Of a DNA stretch of 64,000 nucleotides, positions 43,246 to 50,392 are shown piece after piece. The DNA is from UBA1672 sp051967755 (lineage in GTDB: Bacteria > Pseudomonadota > Alphaproteobacteria > Micavibrionales > Micavibrionaceae): the NCBI GenBank assembly GCA_051967755.1, contig JBQDYD010000001.1:434001-498000 (forward strand), written 5' to 3'. The first letter of the stretch is position 1, and each line of letters begins with the position of its first letter. The notes under the pieces are model-generated. The model saw nothing but the letters and a program-made list of their open reading frames with translations. It did no database searches and was not told where the DNA came from. Position numbers and translations under genes: made by a program.

Positions 43246-44607
43246 ATGTTTAAGAAAGTTCTGATTGCTAACCGAGGTGAAATCGCCCTTCGTATTATTC
43301 GCGCATGTCGTGAAATGGGGATTCAAACGGTTGTTGTTCACTCTACTGCTGATGCAAGCTCTATGCCTGTTCGTTTAGCTGACGAATCAGTGTGTATCGG
43401 CCCGCCTGCAGGGAAAGATAGTTATCTCAATATACCTTCTATTCTTTCGGCTGCTGCTTTGACAGGTGCGAGCGCTATTCACCCCGGTTACGGGTTTTTG
43501 TCAGAGAATGCGCAGTTCGCCCGTATGGTGGAGGAGCATAATTTCACCTTTATCGGTCCGTCTGCAGATTTGATTGATAGAATGGGTGATAAGGTAACGG
43601 CAAAGCAAACTGTTCAGGCGCTTGGCCTTCCTGTTGTGCCCGGTTCTGAGGGCGGTGTGGATAGCGCCGAAGAAGGTTTGCAGATTTCCAAGGATATGGG
43701 CTTTCCTGTATTGATTAAAGCCGCCAGTGGTGGTGGTGGTAAAGGGATGCAGGTTGTCCGCGCGGCAGAAGAGTTTACAGAAGCCTTTAATACAGCGCGA
43801 AGCGAAGCGAAGGCCAATTTCGGAGATGATACGGTATATATCGAGAAATATCTTGAGAAGCCTCGTCATATTGAAATTCAGGTGTTCGGTGATAAGCATG
43901 GTAATGCCATTCATTTGGGAGAGCGTGATTGTTCGATCCAGCGTCGTCACCAAAAGTTGGTAGAAGAAGGACCATCACCGATTTTGAGTGAGGAAGAGCG
44001 CGAACACATTGGTACGCTTGCTGCAGATACTGTCAGAGGTTTGGGATATGTCGGTGCGGGAACGATTGAGTTTTTGTATGAAGACGGTAATTTTTATTTC
44101 ATGGAAATGAATACGCGTATTCAGGTGGAACATCCTGTAACGGAAATGATTACAGGCATTGACCTGATTGCAGAGCAAATCCGCGTTGCCGCGGGGGAAA
44201 AATTGACTGTGCGTAAGCATGGGTTCCGTTTCCGCGGACATGCGATTGAAATTCGTATTAACGCAGAAGATCCGGAAACATTTGTACCATCACCTGGAAA
44301 GATAACGCAGTTTCATGCGCCCGGAGGTTTGGGTGTTCGTTTTGACAGTGCCATTTACGGTGGCTATTCAATTCCGCCATATTATGACTCGATGATCGGT
44401 AAGCTGATTGTGCACGGACGTAATCGTGAGGAATGTATTAACCGCCTTTTACGTGCGATTCGTGAAACAGTGATTGAAGGGGTTAAGACCACCTTGCCAT
44501 TACATGAATGGATTTTAAAACAGCCTGAGTTTATTTCAGGTGGTTATACGATTCACTGGCTGGAGAAAAAGCTGGCGGAAATTCAAGAAGAGAAAGAACA
44601 GTCATGA
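43246..44607 (+). CDS. accC: biotin carboxylase of acetyl-CoA carboxylase
   Basis: AccC carboxylates the biotin of AccB using ATP and bicarbonate. The 453-residue enzyme has the biotin carboxylase N-domain (KVLIANRGEIALRII), the ATP-grasp loop (ASGGGGKGM near residue 160), the active-site EMNTRIQVEHPVTE and the C-terminal domain. A GTG at 43240 is in frame, but the AAGG at 43237-43240 sits 5 bases before ATG 43246, so the latter is preferred. The next gene overlaps by 4 bases. Confidence 0.97.
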   Translation: MFKKVLIANRGEIALRIIRACREMGIQTVVVHSTADASSMPVRLADESVCIGPPAGKDSYLNIPSILSAAALTGASAIHPGYGFLSENAQFARMVEEHNFTFIGPSADLIDRMGDKVTAKQTVQALGLPVVPGSEGGVDSAEEGLQISKDMGFPVLIKAASGGGGKGMQVVRAAEEFTEAFNTARSEAKANFGDDTVYIEKYLEKPRHIEIQVFGDKHGNAIHLGERDCSIQRRHQKLVEEGPSPILSEEEREHIGTLAADTVRGLGYVGAGTIEFLYEDGNFYFMEMNTRIQVEHPVTEMITGIDLIAEQIRVAAGEKLTVRKHGFRFRGHAIEIRINAEDPETFVPSPGKITQFHAPGGLGVRFDSAIYGGYSIPPYYDSMIGKLIVHGRNREECINRLLRAIRETVIEGVKTTLPLHEWILKQPEFISGGYTIHWLEKKLAEIQEEKEQS

Positions 44608-45224
44608 AGTATGTGATTATCTCGGGATCTCACCGCGATGAAGGCGTTGCACAGTCTTTTAAAATTTCAAATTGGCTGGCTGATGCCATTAAATCAAGAT
44701 CCGCTGATGATGAAGCGGAAGTGATTAGTCTGAGCGGTAATCCTTACCCGCTATGGGATCAAAGCGCATGGGATGCAGAGTCTGACCTTGCGAAGCGTAT
44801 GGCGCCTGTTCTTGATAAGATCACGCAGGCAGATGCAATTGTAATTGTTGCGCCTGAGTGGGGCGGCATGGTTCCCGGTGGATTGAAGAATTTCCTTATA
44901 TATGTGTCTTCTGCTCATGCAGCGCATAAGCCGACTTTGCTTGTTGGTGTGTCGGGCAGCCGCGGTGGTACATATCCAATCGCTGAGCTACGTATTAGTG
45001 GGTATAAAAATACGCGTATGGTGTATATTCCTGATCACTTAATCGTCACATCAGCAGAAAATGTTATGAATGATCATGACCTTGAAAAGGGCGATGAGGT
45101 TGATCAATATATCAAAAAGCGTGCGCATTATTCATTGGATGTTTTGGCCGCTTATGCAAAGGCATTAAAGCCTATGCGCGATTCGACAGACTTGCTGGAC
45201 GAAAACTACCCGTTTGGAATGTAG
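44604..45224 (+). CDS. NADPH-dependent FMN reductase-like flavoprotein
   Basis: The 206-residue protein has a flavodoxin-like fold. It has an ISGSHRDEGVAQS phosphate-binding loop at the start and the FMN-site segment VAPEWGGMVPGGLKNFLIY near residue 90. This resembles SsuE/ArsH/chromate reductase-type NADPH-FMN reductases. It overlaps accC by 4 bases (ATGA), so it is translated with accBC. The link to fatty acid synthesis is unclear. Confidence 0.85.
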   Translation: MKYVIISGSHRDEGVAQSFKISNWLADAIKSRSADDEAEVISLSGNPYPLWDQSAWDAESDLAKRMAPVLDKITQADAIVIVAPEWGGMVPGGLKNFLIYVSSAHAAHKPTLLVGVSGSRGGTYPIAELRISGYKNTRMVYIPDHLIVTSAENVMNDHDLEKGDEVDQYIKKRAHYSLDVLAAYAKALKPMRDSTDLLDENYPFGM

Positions 45225-45260
45225 TAGAAATTTACATTTATCTCCTTCATACTTAATCGT

Positions 45261-45926
45261 ATGCAAATTGTCCTGACGCCTGAAATTCTGTTGGCCGCAT
45301 ATTCCCAAGGATTATTCCCGATGGCAGACGGTGCACATAGTGATTATGTGCATTGGGTGTGTCCGGAATTGCGCGGGCAGTTATCCATTTCGGATATGCA
45401 TATCCCCAAACGTTTAAAAAAGACTGTACGCCAGATGAAGATAAAAGGCGTGCCGTATGACATACGCATTAATACTGATTTTAAAACAGTGATAGAGCTC
45501 TGCGCGGAAGAAACGAATGAGCGCGTTGAAACATGGATTAACCCTGAAATCATAGATGCCTATTGCGCTTTGCATGAGCTTGGCTATGTACATTCAATTG
45601 AATGTTGGCAAGAAGGTGCGTTGGTGGGCGGTTTATATGGTGTGGCCATAGGCGGCGCGTTTTTTGGGGAGAGCATGTTTTCACGCCGTACAGACACCAG
45701 TAAGGTTGCGCTTGTGCATTTAGCTGCGCGCCTGCATCATGCGGGATATGAAATTCTGGATACGCAATTCACAAACCCGCATCTGGAGCAATTTGGCGTT
45801 TATGAGCTGTCGCATAAGGAATATATGAAGCGCCTTGAGCCGGTTTTGAAAAAAAGCTGTGAATTTACATTTACGGATGTATCTGAATATAATTTAGTGC
45901 GCAGTTATTTGGATCGGCGCGACTAA
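45261..45926 (+). CDS. aat: leucyl/phenylalanyl-tRNA-protein transferase
   Basis: Aat adds Leu or Phe to N-terminal Arg or Lys of proteins, feeding the ClpS-ClpAP N-degron pathway. The 221-residue enzyme shows the conserved LLAAYSQGLFPMAD start, the DTQFTNPHLEQFG motif near residue 170 and ISRRTDTSKVALVHL near 140 (as MFSRRTDTSKVA). clpS and clpA are in the same window. The gene ends in a 4-base overlap with the convergent DUF2155 gene. Confidence 0.95.
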   Translation: MQIVLTPEILLAAYSQGLFPMADGAHSDYVHWVCPELRGQLSISDMHIPKRLKKTVRQMKIKGVPYDIRINTDFKTVIELCAEETNERVETWINPEIIDAYCALHELGYVHSIECWQEGALVGGLYGVAIGGAFFGESMFSRRTDTSKVALVHLAARLHHAGYEILDTQFTNPHLEQFGVYELSHKEYMKRLEPVLKKSCEFTFTDVSEYNLVRSYLDRRD

Positions 45927-46459
45927 TCTTCTAAGAGATCCTGCTCACTAGTATTACTTTGGTTTTCCGGCTCGTCAGGTTTTTCTTCTTCGTTCAGGTC
46001 GGTTTTTTGCTCTTCCTGAATATCTTCGGCAGAGGCCTCCACATCTTTCTTGTCCTCATCGTAATCAAGGCAATCAAGAACCCATACATCATATATTGCG
46101 TGATCCATGGGTGACAGGCCGGGGGAGGATGCAAACATCCAACCGCTAAAGACCCATTGTGGCTCTTTGTTTGTGTCAACTTCCCATATTTGAAGGAATG
46201 CCGCGGATTCGGGTTGGTCTATGGGGGATGATTTTTGGCAACTTTGTACACGAATATAGAGCGGGCCAAAGCGAATGGTGCTGCCTACTTTGGCGTCAAA
46301 TGTAATGGTGCGCGCCGTGCCCTTATCTAATGACTGCAGTTTTACCCGCGGAAATTCGGTCATCTCTCTGGAAAAAGACAGGGTAGGGCAAAGAGCTGTT
46401 GCAAGGAACAGAGCAGTTACAAATCCGAGTATTTTGGAATTACTCTTCTTCTTTGTCAT
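45923..46459 (-). CDS. DUF2155-family secreted protein
   Basis: The 178-residue protein from ATG 46459 has a signal peptide (residues about 10-30) and the DUF2155 core. Landmarks are a TFDAKVGSTIRFGPLYIRVQSC strand region, AFLQIWE, WVFSGWMFASSPGLSPMDHAIYDVWVLDC with paired cysteines, and an acidic C-terminal tail. The family is specific to Alphaproteobacteria and has no proven function. It overlaps the 3' end of mlaD by 20 bases, so translation may be coupled. The upstream frame extension to 46528 lies inside mlaD. Confidence 0.9.
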   Translation of the reverse strand: MTKKKSNSKILGFVTALFLATALCPTLSFSREMTEFPRVKLQSLDKGTARTITFDAKVGSTIRFGPLYIRVQSCQKSSPIDQPESAAFLQIWEVDTNKEPQWVFSGWMFASSPGLSPMDHAIYDVWVLDCLDYDEDKKDVEASAEDIQEEQKTDLNEEEKPDEPENQSNTSEQDLLED

Positions 46460-46898
46460 TTTGCATACTGAAAATAAATTGACCAAGAAGCTGCTCCAGA
46501 TTTTGAGGGGCTTGCGTGTATTGTACATATCCGCCCGGCTCTATGATCTCATCATCTGCGCCCGGTTCAAGTGCAAGATACTGTCCGCCAAGTAAGCTTT
46601 CGCTGCTAATCAGGGCCGCAGTATCAGTGGGCAGTGCGTACCCGTTGCGGATGCTCATGTGCACGCGCGCAAGATATGTTTCGGGAAGAAGCTCAACAGC
46701 GGCAACCGTGCCGACTTTGACACCGCTAATTTGGATGGTGTCGCCCGCTTTCAGGCCGCCAACACTGGAAAAGTCCGCGGTAATGTTATAGCCGGTTGTA
46801 TCTGCAATATCTGCGGTTTTAATGCTGTATGTCAGGAAAAGACCTGCAATGATTAGGACGATCGCCCCTAGAATTGTTTCTGCAATACTGCGTTTCAT
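46440..46898 (-). CDS. mlaD: MlaD-like phospholipid transport protein
   Basis: The 152-residue protein has one N-terminal membrane segment (about 9-27) and an MCE domain (about 38-120, with DFSSVGGLKAGDTIQISGVKVGTV). This is MlaD, the hexameric periplasmic ring of the Mla lipid-transport system. The Mla ATPase and permease genes are not here. Its association with DUF2155 and NDUFA12 is typical of alphaproteobacteria. Confidence 0.92.
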   Translation of the reverse strand: MKRSIAETILGAIVLIIAGLFLTYSIKTADIADTTGYNITADFSSVGGLKAGDTIQISGVKVGTVAAVELLPETYLARVHMSIRNGYALPTDTAALISSESLLGGQYLALEPGADDEIIEPGGYVQYTQAPQNLEQLLGQFIFSMQNDKEEE

Positions 46899-47020
46899 TT
46901 CTATACTTTCAATTTTATCACTACCCTTAAAAGGGTTACCATGTGAGGCATAAGCGGTAAAGCGAATACCTTTTGTGATCTATACTTATCTATAGTTTAT
47001 ATATGTTCATGCGACGAATA

Positions 47021-47416
47021 TTAATCGGATGGTGTCCACGCTTCGTAATCTCCGGTCGCTTTTTCTCGTTGCCCACCGGATAAAATGTGACCGGGTGGGC
47101 GATATGCTTTGTTTGTACCGGTCATATTAGGCTGATATGGCTGTTGCCACGGACGGCGGTACGTTTCCTCATTTTCAGACGGCACAACATTTGTTTGATG
47201 GTGCAGCCATCCATGCCATTCCGGCGGTACTTTGCTGGCTTCGGGGGCGCCGTTATAAATAACCCAACGGCGCGGCCTGTGATATCCTTTTTTGGGCGCC
47301 GCCTCGTAATATGTATTGCCGAGTTGATCCGTGCCGATTTTCTGTTTTCGGGATGTAAGCGTAAAAAGCGATATGTGCGCCGGAGAGAGTACGCCTAAAA
47401 AACTGAATATTCCCAT
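47021..47416 (-). CDS. complex I subunit NDUFA12
   Basis: The 131-residue protein is the bacterial NDUFA12 homologue. It has the DQLGNTYYE motif, a YHRPRRWVIYNG strand region and the PPEWHGWLHHQTNVVPSENEE segment with conserved His and Trp, and ends rich in Pro and Tyr. It is an accessory subunit of the respiratory NADH dehydrogenase found in Alphaproteobacteria and mitochondria. A start at 47443 is also possible; I prefer 47416, which gives the family's usual N-terminus. Confidence 0.94.
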   Translation of the reverse strand: MGIFSFLGVLSPAHISLFTLTSRKQKIGTDQLGNTYYEAAPKKGYHRPRRWVIYNGAPEASKVPPEWHGWLHHQTNVVPSENEETYRRPWQQPYQPNMTGTNKAYRPPGHILSGGQREKATGDYEAWTPSD

Positions 47417-47509
47417 TGGTTCGTTGATCCTTTTAAATTTCACTATCTCGGATTTACATTTGCACCCGATTATGGCAGAGCTTTATACAAACGGAAAGGC
47501 AAAAAAACA

Positions 47510-47971
47510 ATGACATTAAGCGCAAAACTTCAAGAATTAGGTTTATCTCTTCCTCAGGTGGCTGCACCTGCGGCAAATTATGTTCCGTATGTGGTCTCAG
47601 GTAACACGGTTTATGTGGCCGGTCAAATTCCGTTCCTGAATGGTGAGAAAATGCATTTAGGGCGTGTCGGCGATTCGTTAGGCGTTGAAGACGGTGTTGC
47701 CGCTGCGCAGGCGTGTGCGCTTAACATTTTGGCACAGGTGAATGATGCGGTTGATGGGGATTGGTCGCGCGTAAAACGTTGTGTGAAGCTTGGCGGCTTT
47801 GTAAATTGTACGCCTGATTTTACAGATCATCCCGTTGTTATCAACGGCGCATCTAATCTGATTGCAGATGTTATGGGCGATGCAGGTAAGCATGCGCGCT
47901 TTGCGGTTGGTGCGCCGTCACTGCCATTGGGTGTTGCCGTTGAAATCGATGCGATTTTCGAGATAGAATAA
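47510..47971 (+). CDS. RidA/YjgF-family protein
   Basis: The 153-residue protein matches the Rid superfamily. It has VAAPAANYVPYVVSGNTVYVAGQIP near the start, a KCVKLGGFVNC-like central segment and HARFAVGAPSLPLGVAVEIDAIFEIE at the end, where the conserved Arg of the active site is present. Canonical RidA deaminates imines from PLP enzymes. This one has about 25 more residues than RidA, so it may belong to a related Rid subgroup. It is followed by a secreted protein gene 3 bases away. Confidence 0.9.
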   Translation: MTLSAKLQELGLSLPQVAAPAANYVPYVVSGNTVYVAGQIPFLNGEKMHLGRVGDSLGVEDGVAAAQACALNILAQVNDAVDGDWSRVKRCVKLGGFVNCTPDFTDHPVVINGASNLIADVMGDAGKHARFAVGAPSLPLGVAVEIDAIFEIE

Positions 47972-47974
47972 TAT

Positions 47975-48697
47975 ATGAAAAAATTACTCTTAACTTTTAT
48001 TCTTCTCTTTCCTGTTTCTGCAAAGGCAGAGATTCCTAATTTAACCACGGAACAGAGCGTTTTTATTGAGGATTATAAAAAGGCCGCGAAAGAACGTGAT
48101 CCGGAGTTATATTGGCAAATGATTCATCCTGAGGTGCGTTCCTGTATGTCTGAGGCATATAGAGAATATATTACGATGGATTTTATGGAAGATGCAGATC
48201 AGTTTGAACGTTTGGATACCGGACAGATTGCTATTGAGACGATAGAGCTTGATGAGTTAAGAAAAGACGTTGCGTTTAACTATCGTGACCGTGCTTTTGT
48301 CTCCATAGAGCCTAACTATGCGCTTCGCTCAGAAATAGTGACCGAAGCACCGGAGAGCGGCGTTTGTGGTATTACAACCTCTACCTATCAATTTAATGTG
48401 CATGTTGCGTTTTATGATGGTGCATGGTTTGAGGTCGTGCCCTGCGGCCGCGATGATTTAAAGCCATATATGGAAAAGCAAGTGGCGTCTCGTAAGTACC
48501 AGAAAAAGCGCGTTGAGACATTATATGATACTGTCCCTGTGAGTGTTTGGGATGACTTAGCCCCCGTACTCACGCAGGAGCGCGACACAGATAAGGCCGC
48601 ACGTCAGTTAGAGAAAATACAGGGTATTTCATTAACTGAGGCGAAAGCATTGATCGGAAAAAGATGCGATGTTCTAGTTGAAAAGGAGCGTAAATAA
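47975..48697 (+). CDS. secreted protein of unknown function
   Basis: The 240-residue protein has a clear signal peptide (cleavage after AKA about residue 18) and a soluble mature part with cysteines in VRSCMSEAY, SGVCGITTS, VPCGRD and KRCDVL, so two disulfides are possible. No family is recognised. It starts only 3 bases after ridA, suggesting one transcript. It is convergent with the response regulator gene, 8 bases apart. Confidence 0.7.
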   Translation: MKKLLLTFILLFPVSAKAEIPNLTTEQSVFIEDYKKAAKERDPELYWQMIHPEVRSCMSEAYREYITMDFMEDADQFERLDTGQIAIETIELDELRKDVAFNYRDRAFVSIEPNYALRSEIVTEAPESGVCGITTSTYQFNVHVAFYDGAWFEVVPCGRDDLKPYMEKQVASRKYQKKRVETLYDTVPVSVWDDLAPVLTQERDTDKAARQLEKIQGISLTEAKALIGKRCDVLVEKERK

Positions 48698-48705
48698 GCG
48701 TTGAT

Positions 48706-49569
48706 TTAGACTGAATCCCTGCTTTTCTTCCATCGTTTTAACATTGTTTCGGCATGATCATGGCCGATTTGAGTGTATTGAGCTTTTTGTTTTTGCGTGT
48801 TGAGTTCAGGTTTGACTTCATTAATTTCGTCATGAGTTAGCCCGTAATAAACTTGCTGTATGCCGACGCTTTCAATGAGGGCCTGCCCCATCATGGTGGG
48901 TTCACTTGAGCAATATAAAATGCATTCTGATAGGTCTGCTTTCCCAAGTTTTTCGGCGGCCTGACGAATAGCCATGATTTCTGCATGCGCCGTTGGGTCA
49001 ATGCGTGATGCCATACCATTGACGCCTTCACCTAATACTGCGCCGTTATTGTCTGAAACGATTGCGCCAAACGGGCCGCCTTTTTTGCTTTGTGCGTTGC
49101 GTTCTGCCAGATCGACGGCTCTTTGCATCAGTTGTTCCGGATTGTAATGCGTTTGATAAACTTGGGGTGAAATGAAGCTTAGGTTATGACCATATCTTTT
49201 TAAGACATTCTTTGTAATGCCGACCAACCTGTCGGGTTCCACCGGTTTTTGCAAGACGCGCGTGACGCCCAAATCATTTGCCCGCGTCAGAATATCGCTT
49301 GAATCATCCGCAGTGATAATGATAACGGGCAAGTCAATGGCATTGGCCATCAGATGCTTTATAAATTCAAAACCGCCTTTTGGCTCCATATTTAAATCTA
49401 CTAAAGCCAAGTCGGCATGTTGCTCTTGTATGGCTTTAATTGCTTCGTCTCCGTCTGAGGCAGGGATAATTCCAAAGCCGTGCGTTTTTAAGATGCTCGC
49501 CATAAGCTCACGGCTGATGACATTATCTTCCGCAATCAGAATATTAATTGTATTATTTGTATTGCCCAT
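48706..49569 (-). CDS. response regulator fused to a deaminase-like domain without zinc cysteines
   Basis: The 287-residue protein has a complete receiver domain at 1-125 (acidic pair E14-D15, phosphoacceptor D58, T86 and K108). A cytidine/guanine deaminase-like domain follows at about 145-285. The deaminase part keeps the HAE motif (H195, E197) and the general strand order. The zinc ligands of the PCxxC motif are replaced: the segment reads P224, T225, M, M, G228 instead of P-C-x-x-C. It is therefore probably inactive as a zinc deaminase and may bind a nucleoside or base as a signal. There is no helix-turn-helix. A nearby histidine kinase was not seen. The region is read on the minus strand and starts at ATG 49569. 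Confidence 0.88.
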   Translation of the reverse strand: MGNTNNTINILIAEDNVISRELMASILKTHGFGIIPASDGDEAIKAIQEQHADLALVDLNMEPKGGFEFIKHLMANAIDLPVIIITADDSSDILTRANDLGVTRVLQKPVEPDRLVGITKNVLKRYGHNLSFISPQVYQTHYNPEQLMQRAVDLAERNAQSKKGGPFGAIVSDNNGAVLGEGVNGMASRIDPTAHAEIMAIRQAAEKLGKADLSECILYCSSEPTMMGQALIESVGIQQVYYGLTHDEINEVKPELNTQKQKAQYTQIGHDHAETMLKRWKKSRDSV

Positions 49570-49647
49570 GGGGAAAATCCGCTCATTCTGTTGCTCTTAT
49601 GATAGATTAGCAGGGTTAATAAATTCTATGCTAAAGTTTAAAAACTT

Positions 49648-50391
49648 ATGGTTTCAAAATCTGAACACGGTAGCATTCTTTTTATCATTTTGGTGGCAAT
49701 AGTCCTTTTTGCCGCGCTGAGTGTGACCGTTTCCAACATGTTACGTGGTGGTGAGCGAAGTGCCGGCAAAGAGCAGGCCTCTATGAATGCATATGATATT
49801 TTAAATCAGGCCAGAATAATGAAGGACGCCGTGCAGTATATGCGTATTTCAAATGATTGTGCAGATACGGATATTAGTTTTGAGTCCTTTGCCCTTACTG
49901 GGTATGAACATTCCCCTGATGCATCGGATTTATGTAAGCTATTTCACCCTGACGGGGGCGGCATTAGTTATTTGAGTGTGCCTGCGGCGTGGCTAGATGC
50001 CTCAAAAAGCAGTAATAACCATTACGGGGAGTGGTTTTTTTCGGGTGAGAATGCCGTGTTAGGGGTTGGTACGTCTGTTCCTGATAATGGCACATGTGTG
50101 ACCGGAACGTCCTGCATCGATTTGATTGCATTTGTTCCTTATCTTGATAGAGAGATTTGCCTCAGCATCAATCAAAAATTGGGCTTAGATGGTGCGATTG
50201 ACCTTATCCCGCAGCAAGATAACGGGCCGACTCGTATGGATAATAAGTTCGCAGGTATATACGGAACGCTAGATCAGGATATTGACGGCGCGTCATATGA
50301 CGGTCAACACGCGGGCTGTACACAAGCAACCAGCGGCGGCACAGCCGGCGCGGATGCTTATTTCTTTTATCAGGTGCTTTTGGCACGCTAG
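49648..50391 (+). CDS. pilin-like or pseudopilin-like secreted protein
   Basis: The 247-residue protein has a short polar N-terminus (MVSKSEHG), a hydrophobic helix (SILFIILVAIVLFAALSVTVS) and a long soluble part with cysteines in NDCADT, DLCKLF, GTCVTGTSC and HAGCTQ. A prepilin cleavage after G8 is possible, but there is no Glu at position +5, so I call it pilin-like only. No pilus assembly genes are adjacent. It is divergent from the response regulator gene and convergent with clpA, with one base between the stops. Confidence 0.65.
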   Translation: MVSKSEHGSILFIILVAIVLFAALSVTVSNMLRGGERSAGKEQASMNAYDILNQARIMKDAVQYMRISNDCADTDISFESFALTGYEHSPDASDLCKLFHPDGGGISYLSVPAAWLDASKSSNNHYGEWFFSGENAVLGVGTSVPDNGTCVTGTSCIDLIAFVPYLDREICLSINQKLGLDGAIDLIPQQDNGPTRMDNKFAGIYGTLDQDIDGASYDGQHAGCTQATSGGTAGADAYFFYQVLLAR

Positions 50392-50392
50392 T

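Noticed and set aside
48706..49569. An active tRNA adenosine or guanine deaminase
   Set aside because: The two PCxxC cysteines are replaced by Thr and Gly, and the domain is fused to a receiver domain.
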